From Mesorhizobium kowhaii (GTDB lineage Bacteria > Pseudomonadota > Alphaproteobacteria > Rhizobiales > Rhizobiaceae), in NCBI RefSeq assembly GCF_003253745.1, contig NZ_MZXV01000050.1, positions 62,001-126,000 on the forward strand: DNA of 64,000 nucleotides, read 5' to 3'. A program made the translations under genes and the position numbers. Below are positions 8,288 to 17,683 of this stretch, one piece after another. Under the pieces are notes generated by a model. The model did no database searches. It worked only from the letters and a program-made list of their open reading frames with translations, and had not been told where the DNA came from. How positions within the stretch are numbered: the stretch's first letter is position 1; every line of letters begins with the position of its first letter.

Positions 8288-11200
8288 CTACACGACGGAA
8301 CGGTCATTGGCGCCGGATTGGCGATGCACCCATCGGACCTCGCCCGACGTCATGTAGACGACTGCCCCCTTTCCGGCGCCGATCAGTTCCAGATATTCAA
8401 GCAGTTGGCTCGCATAGGCCTCGTGATCGTCCGGCGTTGGCGCGATGTCACTCTTCCAGTCGAATGCGGCGACCGGTTCACCGGCATCGAAGGCAATCGC
8501 ATCGGCGCGCGCGGAAACCAGGATCGTGTCAGACCGCGCGCCATAGATTGGTATCTCTGGGACCAGCTTGGCCAGATAGGGTTGCAGCTCCTTGTGAGCG
8601 AAGGTTCGGAGCGCCGTCCTCGCCAGCTCTGCAGGATCAGGTCTTGCCGATCCTTCCGCGATCACCTGTCGGGCGAGAGCGGACGCTCGATGCTCAAGCG
8701 CGTCCAGGTCGGATTCCAACACCCCCGTCAACAATTCCTCCATGAGTTTGTGAAGAATTATGCCGCGCAATGCGCCCGCACCTACAACAACGGGCTCGGT
8801 CTCGGTTTCTTCGTCGGTCGTGCCGACATCGAGCGTGGCGCGATCAAGCAATTCGCGATCGATATCCGTCAGACTCGGGCGACGCCACTCGATCCTCGGG
8901 TTCAGGCGTACAATGAGTTCGTGCTCTTCGGCGAAGGCCGAGGCGGATTGTTCGTTCACATCAGGCGGCGGAACTGGTTCCGGAGGCTGTGGAGACGGGT
9001 GCTCTACTTCGTCAAGCGCGGACTGACCCAGGTCGAGGAATTTAGCCCAGCCGCCCTCGGGCACCCAACTGGGAGCGGGAAGAATGAGCAGGTCGAGAGC
9101 TCGCGTGCAGGCGACGTACAGCAGTCGTTCCCGTTCGTCTGCGGCCTCGGCTCGCTCGCTGGCAACGGCCGCGTCGAGCGTGCTTGAGATAACGTCACCC
9201 AGCGTCCAGTGCACGCTATTGTCGAGCGAACGAAAGAAAAAATCATCATCGCTTTCCGGCATGGTCACGAAGTTGATTGGAATGACAATCGGCCATTCGA
9301 GACCCTTGGCCTTGTGGACGGTGACGATGTTGATGCTATTGCCCTGATAATCGGATGGGGCTTCGTCGATCGGTATCTCACCTTCCCATTCTGAACCGAG
9401 ATCGACCGCAAGTTGCTTGAGCCCCCTGACGTGATAGCTGCGCGCACGTTCAAGAAGGAGACTGAGATTGCCGAGGGCGCGGGCCTGCTGGTTCGGACGC
9501 CGGCCGGCGATACTTGGAATGACCCGCAGCCGTTCCACCGCCTCGGAAAGCAGCGCGTATGGTGTCGTTCCGCGCCGTTTGCGCCAAAGCTCCTGCAGGC
9601 AGTGCATGACATCGTGTGCCACAGGATGATGGACGCCCGACAGGTCGGTGTGGAGGTCGAGGACGGCTCCCTCGTTCTGCTCGCCAAGGGCGTGAGTGAC
9701 GTCCAGAAGCTCCCGTTCGGTCAGGCCTACCAGCGGCCCGCGCAGGATAGCCCCGAGGGCAAGCGTGTCGCGACTATCCGCCAACGCTCGCACCAGGGCG
9801 ACGATGTCCTGGGACTCCTGGCGGCGATAGAGGTTCTTGCCCGCTTGGGATGCGACCGGCAGTCCTCGTTCCTCGAGTGCACGTTCGTACCGCCATAGCT
9901 GGGTGCGTCGGGGAGCCAACAGAGCGATGTCACCGGGTTCGGCGCGCGCGATCTTCCCGTTCGATCGGCGGACCCAGACGTTGCCGACGAGGCTGTCGCA
10001 AAGGTCCGCCACAGCCTTCGCTTCGAGATCGCGGATCGGGTTGACATAAGTTTCTGGGGGGACCTCATAGCTCAGTTTTGCGATGCTTTGGATCCGGCTA
10101 GGGTCTTCGGCGACGGTCGAGTCAAGGGCTGCATAGCCGCCTTGCTGCTTCGTCAATCGCTGGGCGAAGACCCGATCGACATGTTCAAGGATACTCTTCC
10201 CGGAACGGAAGTTCGCCGAAATCTGCAGCACATTTCCCGGGAACTGCGCCTCAATTGCCGAGCGTGCACGCAGGTAAGACTTGAGATCAGCGCGGCGGAA
10301 GCGATAGATCGCCTGCTTGGGATCGCCAACCAGAAACAGCGCTCCGGGACGGAGGCTGCGGCTTTGCCACGACCCGGCGCTTCCGGGCTCGCTTGAAATA
10401 AGGAACAGGATTTCGGACTGGAGGGGGTCTGTGTCCTGATATTCATCGACCAGGATATGGCGATAGCGCAGCGCGACAGCTTCTCGCACCTTCTCATCAG
10501 ATCGCAGAAGGTCGCGGGTTCGAACGAGAATGTCGTCAAAGTCGAGCACGGCAGCATTGCGCTTGAACTTCTCGAACGCGCCGATCAGTTCGTCAGTCTC
10601 GCCGAAGAAACTGGCGAGCAACGTATCAGCGATCGCCCCGATTGAATCGGCGAAGAGCTTGGCGCAGCGCTCATGGTGCTGCTTGCCGGTGGCAGAAAAC
10701 TGTGCGCCATCGACCTTTCCACCCGATCGGGACCAAAGTCCGATACGACTCTTGTATCGTGAAATCACGTGTCCGCCGCGAGGGAGCAGCGCATTGCTCG
10801 GCGGATGAACGAGCAGAAACAGGCGCGAGAAATCGAGGCCTCCTGAGCTTGCCGGTGCAAGCACATTGGCGAGTTCCTCGAAGGCCACGACGTCGGTCAT
10901 GGCTTCATCGGGAGCCGCCACGCGACTGATCCAGCGCCGATACTCCGCCACTGCCTCGACTAGTTCGCGGATCGTATCTGCATAACGCGGCGGCGGGAGC
11001 GGTCGTGCCTCGGGGTGCGAGCGTCGGAACTTGGCCAGTGACTTCAGCGTCTTTACGGCCACATTCGGGTCGTGCGCCGCCATGACGACGATCGGGTCGT
11101 CGCGTAGTGCCTCGTGCCCGAGACGACGGTTGAGCCAGGTATCGAAGATTGCCTCGAAGGCGAGGTCGGTCTGATCTGCATCCATGACGGCGGCGCCTGG

Positions 11201-11605
11201 GTCGATGCGCGCTTCGACGGCATAGCTCTGCAGAATGGCAAGGCAGAAGCTATGAATCGTCGCTGCAGTGAGTTCGCCCAGACCAGCCCGTGAACTTGAG
11301 AGTGACTTGACTTGATCGTCGCTCAAGGGGCGCTCTCGAAACGCCGGCTCCAGATCTTTCGGTATTGTCCGGTTGATCAGAATGCTGGCGAATTTGTCGA
11401 CACGCGCACGAAGTTCGGCGGCAGCGCGCTCGGTGAAGGTGATGGCGGCAATACTGGAGGGCGCATGACCGGCGGCGAGCAGCATGGCTACCCGACCGGC
11501 TAGCAGAGAAGTCTTGCCGGTGCCCGCCGATGCCTCGACCAGAAGCGTGGTGTCCAGGTCGGTGAGGGCACGCCGGCGTTGCTGGTCGTCGGGTATCGGG
11601 GTCAT
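8288..11605 (-). CDS. AddA/RecB-like UvrD helicase with C-terminal PD-(D/E)XK nuclease
   Basis: An 1105-residue protein with SF1 motifs: VEASAGTGKTSLLAGRV (Walker A), AAITFTERAAAELRARV (Ia), ILVDEYQDTDPLQ (II), LFLVGDPKQAIYRFRRAD (III), NIVTVHKAKGLEWPIV (V) and RERLLYVACTRALDLL (VI). The C-terminus ends in a PD-(D/E)XK nuclease with a GIILHKLMEELL helix and the active-site strand AAFDWKSD. This is the domain plan of AddA (RecB-like), though the pair need not be the housekeeping AddAB. It overlaps the upstream AddB-like gene by ATGA (11602-11605), giving a two-gene operon. Its neighbours suggest an accessory end-processing or defence helicase-nuclease. Confidence 0.85.
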   Translation of the reverse strand: MTPIPDDQQRRRALTDLDTTLLVEASAGTGKTSLLAGRVAMLLAAGHAPSSIAAITFTERAAAELRARVDKFASILINRTIPKDLEPAFRERPLSDDQVKSLSSSRAGLGELTAATIHSFCLAILQSYAVEARIDPGAAVMDADQTDLAFEAIFDTWLNRRLGHEALRDDPIVVMAAHDPNVAVKTLKSLAKFRRSHPEARPLPPPRYADTIRELVEAVAEYRRWISRVAAPDEAMTDVVAFEELANVLAPASSGGLDFSRLFLLVHPPSNALLPRGGHVISRYKSRIGLWSRSGGKVDGAQFSATGKQHHERCAKLFADSIGAIADTLLASFFGETDELIGAFEKFKRNAAVLDFDDILVRTRDLLRSDEKVREAVALRYRHILVDEYQDTDPLQSEILFLISSEPGSAGSWQSRSLRPGALFLVGDPKQAIYRFRRADLKSYLRARSAIEAQFPGNVLQISANFRSGKSILEHVDRVFAQRLTKQQGGYAALDSTVAEDPSRIQSIAKLSYEVPPETYVNPIRDLEAKAVADLCDSLVGNVWVRRSNGKIARAEPGDIALLAPRRTQLWRYERALEERGLPVASQAGKNLYRRQESQDIVALVRALADSRDTLALGAILRGPLVGLTERELLDVTHALGEQNEGAVLDLHTDLSGVHHPVAHDVMHCLQELWRKRRGTTPYALLSEAVERLRVIPSIAGRRPNQQARALGNLSLLLERARSYHVRGLKQLAVDLGSEWEGEIPIDEAPSDYQGNSINIVTVHKAKGLEWPIVIPINFVTMPESDDDFFFRSLDNSVHWTLGDVISSTLDAAVASERAEAADERERLLYVACTRALDLLILPAPSWVPEGGWAKFLDLGQSALDEVEHPSPQPPEPVPPPDVNEQSASAFAEEHELIVRLNPRIEWRRPSLTDIDRELLDRATLDVGTTDEETETEPVVVGAGALRGIILHKLMEELLTGVLESDLDALEHRASALARQVIAEGSARPDPAELARTALRTFAHKELQPYLAKLVPEIPIYGARSDTILVSARADAIAFDAGEPVAAFDWKSDIAPTPDDHEAYASQLLEYLELIGAGKGAVVYMTSGEVRWVHRQSGANDRSVV

Positions 11606-14415
11606 TTGGTCCCCCAGTAGGCTGCAAGTTCGCGGCCTGCGGCCTCGCGAATGGCGTTGCTTTTGCGTTCGAGATAATCGGGTTCCGCAGGCTGTGCGAT
11701 CCTCCCGAAGCGCTCGGGCATGGTAGCAATCCCCGGATAGACAACGCCGGACTGCAGGACGCTGCGAGCCAGCTTCACCCAGGCCGAAACCAGGTCAATA
11801 AAGTGATCGGGATTCTTCAGAGGAGAAGCGACAACAGGCGGCCGAAGGTAGATCAGCCGAGCAACGAGCGGCGTCGTGTTGGGCAGCAGCTGGCGGCACG
11901 CCAGCGAGTAGAGCACGCGCTGCAGTTCCGCGCCTCTGTCGACATTCACCTGATCGGCCGCCTTCGGCCTCTTCCCGGTCTTGTAGTCTGTGACGCGTAC
12001 CGCAGCGGCCAAATCGCGAAGGTCGAGCCGGTCAATATTCCCTCGAATCCGTATATCCGACCCTGGCAGGACGACGGGTAGAGCAGGATCCCACGGCGGG
12101 GGCACTGCTGTGTCGCCGTCGCGGACCTCGCCGCCGAATGGCAGTTCTGTCCAGGATCGGGTGCCAGCTTCGGTGAAGGTTTCGAATGTGAGACCAGCGA
12201 GGCTCATCTCGGCCGCCTGCCTGACCGTATTCGTCCAGAGCACCGGAGGCGGTACGTTGGTGGTCAACGGCCAGCTCTTGATCACATGGGTCGAGGCGAT
12301 CGCCAGCGCCTCTTCGATTTCGTGGGGGGCAGCTACGGTGAAGCCAGGCTCCAGCTCGAGATGATCGACCGTCCGGCGCAGAAGTTCGTGAACGAGTCGG
12401 CCCAAATCGTCGGCGGGAAGAGTGAGGCCACGTTCCTTGTGAACCAAGTCCCGCCAACCCAAGCCGTAATACCAAACATAGGCCAGGGGGTCGCGCAGAA
12501 GGCGGGACAGCGACGTGGGTGACTGGGGCTTGAGAAGTAGTGCCGAGAGCAGAGGATGCTCGTTCGCGACGAGTCCATCGTGGGGTGTGAGGGCACGCAG
12601 GCTCCGGTTGTGCGAGGCTGCCATTGCGGACGAGACAATCCGATCCGAAGTCCTGTCCAGCGGCCGGGCAAGCAGACGGTCGGCTTCGGTCAGCGCATGA
12701 CTGGCCGCCCTGTCGCGATGGAGGATATCGACGTCGGCGACTGTCGGCATGAGAACGCTTGGCCCGGCGCGCTTGCCTTCGCTTGTCAGTCTTCCGTGCG
12801 AGAGCACAATTTCTTCAGCCGAAGCGAGAACATTGTCGAGGCAACGCCGGTCGACATCTTCTATGGGATCGGGATCGACCAATCCGCAGGGAATGATGTA
12901 CCCGGGCAGGATGGGGTCAAGCCCGCTCCTGCGTGGCCACCCGCTGGTCGTAAGGCCGACCAGCCATGCGAAGCGACGCGGAGCTGCGGCGAGTTGGTCG
13001 GCGGAGCACCACGCGATCGCTTCAGCGGGATCTCGGTCATCGGCAACGCGCACAGCCTCGAGCGAGAACATGAGCGCCGATGCGGGTGCGGCACGCAACG
13101 TTTCGTCCCAAATCCTGCGGGAGCGTCCGCGCAGCAGCAATTTACCCACCTCTTCGGCAGCCTGGGTCCCGGTTTCGATCAGCTTGAGCACGGGCAGGAC
13201 GATCGAAGCGGTTTCGGGATAAGGCTGAAGGGCGCGTTCCCAGTCTGCCGCAGTGGACAGTGACGCTTCGCTGGGCACAGGTAATCCGCCTTCCGGCAAA
13301 CCGTCCAGGGTCGTGCCTTGGTTTGCAAGCAGGGAGAGCAGTCGACGTACGCGGGCCTGACTCAGTCCGCCCTGCAGCGCATCGGCGAGCGCTGCGCATC
13401 GCTGGCCGTCCCGGGTAGAGAGTGCCGGGCGGCCGTGGACGAAACAAATCGGCAGGCCAGACGATGCTGCATGCGCAAGCATATAGTCGTCCCATGCGAT
13501 CGGCGCCGTTGTCGCGATGGCGATGTCCGAAGCGCGAGCGCGACCGGACGAGAGGAGTTCCCGGGCCCATCGCATTGCTTCGAGGGCCTCGTGATACGGG
13601 TCGGCGCAGCTTACGCTACGCCGATTCCCATTCTGGGCGACAGCATGCCTTGGCGTACTCCGGAACCAAGTGGTGTCACAGGAGGCTGGCGCGTCCCATT
13701 CAATCTCAATGGCCGCGCGCAAATCGTTGATGAGCGGCCGCCAGAGTGGATCGATCGCGTGGGGCCCTTCGATGCGAAGCGGTCCGATCAGGCGAGGCGC
13801 CAGTTGGACCGCGGCACGCGCCAGATCGCAGAGCTCGGGGAGAAGGCATTCGCCAGGCCGCAGGTGGAAACGCACAACGTCTTCGATCCGTGCGAGGTCC
13901 TTGACACGTGGCTGCTCGGCATATGGTTCCGACCGCAGGTCGAATCCTGCGCGCCAGACGTTTCGAAGGGTGCGGAGCACGGCGCGGGTCACGCCGGGCA
14001 AATCCCTAATTGGGGCGAGGTCTTCGAGTAGGTCCGGCTGGTCCAAGGCGGCGCGAATGCCGATTTCGATACTCTCGCGGGATGCTGGGTGCAGCAGTCC
14101 ACCTGCAAGGCGCGCGGCCAATAGCGGAGGCGTCATGATCTGAAGTCCGAGCTCGCGACCACGCGCCGCCGCTGCGCGACGCATCGCAAAGGCGAGCCGA
14201 CCTTGAACAAGTACGCTGCGAAGAATGGTGCCACCGGTCATGCTGGCGTTGGTAGCAGAATCGAGCACGTTCGTCCGCCCTCGATGGGCCTCAAATGACC
14301 CGGGTCGAAGTTTGGGGCCGTCAGGCGACCGCCCTAGCGTGCTTCCCTCCACGCGCTCATGCTGTCCGGAGGCTGGTGGCCGCTTTGTCGGTGTGAGGAA
14401 TAATTCCTGCGACAT
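11602..14415 (-). CDS. AddB-like PD-(D/E)XK nuclease/inactivated helicase subunit
   Basis: The open frame codes for 937 residues. Its N-terminal half resembles the degenerate helicase of AddB/RecC-type proteins (RLAFAMRRAAAARG, QIMTPPLLAARLAGGLLHP). Near the C-terminus is the nuclease motif GNIDRLDLRD followed by VTDYKTGKRPK, the AddB-type PD-(D/E)XK active site. I see no Walker A loop. The first 58 residues look unlike the family, so the true start may be the ATG at 14241; neither start has a clear ribosome site. It is coupled by ATGA overlap to the AddA-like gene. The partnership of one active helicase-nuclease and one nuclease scaffold is what is known for AddAB. Confidence 0.75.
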   Translation of the reverse strand: MSQELFLTPTKRPPASGQHERVEGSTLGRSPDGPKLRPGSFEAHRGRTNVLDSATNASMTGGTILRSVLVQGRLAFAMRRAAAARGRELGLQIMTPPLLAARLAGGLLHPASRESIEIGIRAALDQPDLLEDLAPIRDLPGVTRAVLRTLRNVWRAGFDLRSEPYAEQPRVKDLARIEDVVRFHLRPGECLLPELCDLARAAVQLAPRLIGPLRIEGPHAIDPLWRPLINDLRAAIEIEWDAPASCDTTWFRSTPRHAVAQNGNRRSVSCADPYHEALEAMRWARELLSSGRARASDIAIATTAPIAWDDYMLAHAASSGLPICFVHGRPALSTRDGQRCAALADALQGGLSQARVRRLLSLLANQGTTLDGLPEGGLPVPSEASLSTAADWERALQPYPETASIVLPVLKLIETGTQAAEEVGKLLLRGRSRRIWDETLRAAPASALMFSLEAVRVADDRDPAEAIAWCSADQLAAAPRRFAWLVGLTTSGWPRRSGLDPILPGYIIPCGLVDPDPIEDVDRRCLDNVLASAEEIVLSHGRLTSEGKRAGPSVLMPTVADVDILHRDRAASHALTEADRLLARPLDRTSDRIVSSAMAASHNRSLRALTPHDGLVANEHPLLSALLLKPQSPTSLSRLLRDPLAYVWYYGLGWRDLVHKERGLTLPADDLGRLVHELLRRTVDHLELEPGFTVAAPHEIEEALAIASTHVIKSWPLTTNVPPPVLWTNTVRQAAEMSLAGLTFETFTEAGTRSWTELPFGGEVRDGDTAVPPPWDPALPVVLPGSDIRIRGNIDRLDLRDLAAAVRVTDYKTGKRPKAADQVNVDRGAELQRVLYSLACRQLLPNTTPLVARLIYLRPPVVASPLKNPDHFIDLVSAWVKLARSVLQSGVVYPGIATMPERFGRIAQPAEPDYLERKSNAIREAAGRELAAYWGTK

Positions 14416-14513
14416 TCGGAATTTCTGCTTCCGGGCAGGGTCGGAACGCCCTGGACGGAGGTTTCTGCGCGGGTACCAGGCGTCAGATTCTCTCCACTAG
14501 GAATGCTACATCG

Positions 14514-16451
14514 CTATCGGACTGCTTTTCGGACGCGGTCCGTCAGCGTTTGTTCAACATCAAAATAGCCTTCCCAAGCCTCGGACTCCTGAGCCCGAGC
14601 GGCGGCAGCGAAAACGTCAAATGCGTTCGCACTTTTGAAAGTCGGCAACTCGTCCCAGGTGACGGGTACGGCGCACGACGCACCTGACCGCGCTCGGGTC
14701 GACCAGGGACATATTGCCGTGGCGCCCTGGCCGTTGCGCAGATAGTCGAGGAACATACGACCCTTGCGTCTCGCCTTGCTCATGTTCGCGACGAAGCGGG
14801 ACGGGTCCGTGCGGGCGAGCAGTTCGGCGAAATCCTGGCAGAAGCTCTTGACCGCTTCCCAGTCGGCCTCGGGAACGAGTGGAACGACCACGTGGACGCC
14901 TTTGCCACCGGACAGAAGCGGCCAGGATCGAAGTCCGAGGGCCTCTAGAACGCCGCGGATGTCGATCGCGGCTTGCTTGACGTCATCAAAGCCCAGGCCC
15001 TCGTCCGGATCGATGTCGAAGATTATCCGGTGTGGAAGGTTTGGCTGCTGGCGCAAGCTTCCCCAGACGTGGAACTCAAGCACGTTCATCTGGACGCCGG
15101 CGATCAGCCCAGCCAGGTCGTCGACCCAAAGAATGCGGCTCTCCTTGCCGGACATCTTCTCCAACTGTCCGTCATGGATGGCCTTCGGCATGCCAGGCAG
15201 CTTGTGCTTCTGAAAAAAGGTCTGCTGCAAGTCGCCGTCGGTGTCCCGCACCAGCGAAAGGGGCCGATCCTGGATATGCGGCAACATCCTCTCAGCCACC
15301 GCAGCGTAGTAAGCGGCGAGAGTTGCCTTCGTCACCTCCGTGCCCGGATACATGACCTTGTCGGGATGCGTCAGGGTCACGCCAACGGCGCGGGCGATCT
15401 CCTTGCCCATATGGGGATCCAGATTGGCCGTGGCGGCGGTCGCGACGGTCCTGGGCGCTTCCATCACCACCTGGTCGGCGCGCTTGTCTTCGCGCATGCC
15501 TTCGAAGCTCGGGTGACGTAGGCTCCCGTCGGGCGTCACCTCCGAATATGTGACCTCGGCAACGAGTTCGGGCTTCACCCACTTGGCACGACGCGCGATG
15601 TCGCGCGGCACAGATGCGAAGGCGGGTTTGTCCAGAGGCCGCTTCTCCAACTGCGCGAGGATCGTTCTGCGCATGGCCTGGGTAAACCCAGTGCCAACGC
15701 GGCCTCGGTAGATCAGCTTGCCGTTCTCATAAGTGCCAAGGATCAGCGATGCCATTCCCTGGCCGCTGTCGCTCTGACGGTAGCCGCCGACCACGAACTC
15801 CTGTCGTTTCGTGCACTTGATCTTGAGCCAGTTGGCGGTGCGATCGCCGACATAGCGACTGTCCGCGCGCTTGGCGATAATGCCCTCATGGCCGCCGGCG
15901 CACATGGTATTGAAGACCTTCTTGCCATTGTCGGCGATATGGCTGGAAAACTGCAGACTGTCGTGTCGTTCGCGCTCGCCGAGAAGCTCTGCAAGCCGTT
16001 CCTTCCGCTTTAGGAGTGGCTGGTTCGAGAGATCCTCGCCGTTGAGCTCCAGAAGATCGAAGGCGTAAAACTTGAGCGGCATGCCGGCTGCAATACCAGT
16101 TTTCAGCATGGAGAAATTGGTGCGTCCCTGACTGTCGATGGCGACAATCTCGCCGTCGATCAGCGCCGAGCCCTTGGTCAATGCTTGGAGCGGCGGCAGG
16201 ATGACCCTGAACTGGCGGGTCCAGTCGTGGCCATTGCGGGTGTAGACCACAACCTGCGAGCCAGAGATGGCGATTTGGGCGCGATACCCGTCGAACTTCA
16301 TCTCGAAGAGCCAATTGCCGCCCACCGGTATGTCGTCGGTGAGCTTGCAGAGTTGGAAGGGGCGAAACTCGGGCAGGGGATATCTAGGGGTAGATTCTGA
16401 GTCCCGGCGCCGTGGGCGCTTTTTGCTGAGGGCGGCCTCTACGGCCGACAT
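14514..16451 (-). CDS. ligD: ATP-dependent DNA ligase D (ligase plus polymerase domains)
   Basis: About 645 residues from the ATG at 16451. Order of domains: ATP-dependent ligase (FEMKFDGYRAQ, with the KxDG lysine that takes AMP), OB fold (RQEFVVGGYRQSDSG, VTYSEVTPDGSLRHPSF), then a primase-type polymerase domain (THPDKVMYPGTEVTK, VLEFHVWGSL, FDIDPDEGLGFDDVK). There is no 3'-phosphoesterase domain, which many LigD proteins have. LigD seals double-strand breaks with Ku, but no ku gene is in the window. The frame stays open to 16589, but that start would overlap the divergent DUF3606 gene, so I prefer 16451. It reads divergently from that gene. Confidence 0.88.
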   Translation of the reverse strand: MSAVEAALSKKRPRRRDSESTPRYPLPEFRPFQLCKLTDDIPVGGNWLFEMKFDGYRAQIAISGSQVVVYTRNGHDWTRQFRVILPPLQALTKGSALIDGEIVAIDSQGRTNFSMLKTGIAAGMPLKFYAFDLLELNGEDLSNQPLLKRKERLAELLGERERHDSLQFSSHIADNGKKVFNTMCAGGHEGIIAKRADSRYVGDRTANWLKIKCTKRQEFVVGGYRQSDSGQGMASLILGTYENGKLIYRGRVGTGFTQAMRRTILAQLEKRPLDKPAFASVPRDIARRAKWVKPELVAEVTYSEVTPDGSLRHPSFEGMREDKRADQVVMEAPRTVATAATANLDPHMGKEIARAVGVTLTHPDKVMYPGTEVTKATLAAYYAAVAERMLPHIQDRPLSLVRDTDGDLQQTFFQKHKLPGMPKAIHDGQLEKMSGKESRILWVDDLAGLIAGVQMNVLEFHVWGSLRQQPNLPHRIIFDIDPDEGLGFDDVKQAAIDIRGVLEALGLRSWPLLSGGKGVHVVVPLVPEADWEAVKSFCQDFAELLARTDPSRFVANMSKARRKGRMFLDYLRNGQGATAICPWSTRARSGASCAVPVTWDELPTFKSANAFDVFAAAARAQESEAWEGYFDVEQTLTDRVRKAVR

Positions 16452-16582
16452 TGGGAACTCGAATACATGGTCCGATTCAATACCCGCGCCGGGATTCGGT
16501 TCCACATCCGTGCAGTGGATGTTGAACCGGAAGAGCCCCGCCGCGTTGTTGGGGACTGGAACGCAATTCTTGGAGGATGAAA

Positions 16583-16765
16583 ATGGCATTTACTGGAACA
16601 ACGAGTGGGCGCAACCAGGACCGCGCAAAAGTCGCTGGCGGGCAGGACCATGAAGTGAAGTACGAGGCGGGCAAGACCGGCGCCAGCAAGGCCGACGTCA
16701 AATCGGCCGTGAAGTCGGTTGGCAACAGTCGTAAGAAGGTCGAGGACAAGCTGGGCAAGAGGTGA
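16583..16765 (+). CDS. DUF3606-family small protein
   Basis: A 60-residue charged protein starting at the second ATG (16583), six bases after a GGAGG ribosome site; the ATG at 16577 touches that site and is unlikely. The sequence has the DUF3606 pattern: basic start, QDHEVKYEAGKTGASKADVK, then AVKSVGNSRKKVEDKL. The function of the family is unknown. Small helical proteins of this type are frequent in rhizobia and often sit near repair genes. It is divergent from ligD with a gap of about 130 bases, so a shared control region is possible. Confidence 0.8.
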   Translation: MAFTGTTSGRNQDRAKVAGGQDHEVKYEAGKTGASKADVKSAVKSVGNSRKKVEDKLGKR

Positions 16766-16832
16766 GCCCTGGCTGCACGCGATGCCGGCGAAATTCGCGA
16801 CACCAAAAAGCGAGGCGGCAGGGCAGGTGACA

Positions 16833-17657
16833 TCACTCAGTTGCCTCCGGACGAGGAGGAAGAATGGTCCAGTTTTGATGTCCATGGACAGTTAGCCGAT
16901 CCCTCATCTTGGCTGTCAGCCGTTGACCAGGGTCGAAGTCCGTGACGAAGTCAATTCCGAAAATGCGCATGCCAACAGCCAGGTAGGCGGTGTCGTCTCC
17001 CCGATACGGCGGCTCAAAGTAGTGATCCTGGCTGCCAAAGGCTCCTACAAGCACGGCGCTGAATTCACCTCGACCCTTTCGCACGAACTTCTTGACCGCG
17101 GCCATGTCCGGCGTGCTCGCAATTCCTGGACCGAGCCAGTAGACTGCGACTTCGAACGCGATCTTGTAAAGCGCCCTGACAAATTTCGGATCGTCCCCGA
17201 ATCGCTGGGAGAACTTGATGGTCGCCAAGCCGCCCGCCGCCTCGAAGGACAGGTTTTCGAAATCCTTCGTCGCCTGAACAGGCTTAAGTGTCTTGCCGAA
17301 TGCTTCGGCGGGCCCCGGACCACCGTTGATGTGCAGTTCCGGCCCGCCTTCAGTGTAGCGACCAACGATGGAACTCAAGCTGTCGAGCGATGGAGTTCTT
17401 CCACGCTTTCTCGGGACGTTTCCGAGAAAGGTCATCAACTCGAATTGGCGCAGCAGGGCTCGGTCTAGGTGCCCGAAGCCGTTGTTACACTTGCTGCAGA
17501 TGTCGGTGGCAAGTACGAAACCGGGAGGGCACCCCAGCGCCTCCGGGAGGATGTGCTCGAGGGATGGTTCGAAAGCAGCGGCTCCGCACCAAATGCACGG
17601 TGCGGGATCGAAAGAGCGGCGCCGCGGACTAGCGGTCATTTCTTCGGCGACGTTCAA
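16833..17657 (-). CDS. HNH-type endonuclease family protein
   Basis: A 274-residue protein. The N-terminal third has CIWCGAAAFEPSLEHILPEALG, then CSKCNNGFGHLD. Two CxxC pairs bracket an EHI histidine, the zinc-bound HNH nuclease arrangement seen in the PF14279-like group. The remaining 180 residues have no motif I recognise and may recognise DNA or a partner. The start at 17657 is 26 bases from the divergent gene at 17684, so the two share one short promoter region. Its place between ligD and a restriction-type operon suggests a defence role, but this is inference. Confidence 0.7.
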   Translation of the reverse strand: MNVAEEMTASPRRRSFDPAPCIWCGAAAFEPSLEHILPEALGCPPGFVLATDICSKCNNGFGHLDRALLRQFELMTFLGNVPRKRGRTPSLDSLSSIVGRYTEGGPELHINGGPGPAEAFGKTLKPVQATKDFENLSFEAAGGLATIKFSQRFGDDPKFVRALYKIAFEVAVYWLGPGIASTPDMAAVKKFVRKGRGEFSAVLVGAFGSQDHYFEPPYRGDDTAYLAVGMRIFGIDFVTDFDPGQRLTAKMRDRLTVHGHQNWTILPPRPEATE

Positions 17658-17683
17658 CCAGACTCTCCAGGAGCACAGATTCG

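Noticed and set aside
8249..9187. 312-codon plus-strand frame
   Set aside because: Antisense to the 3' end of the AddA-like gene, with no recognisable motif.
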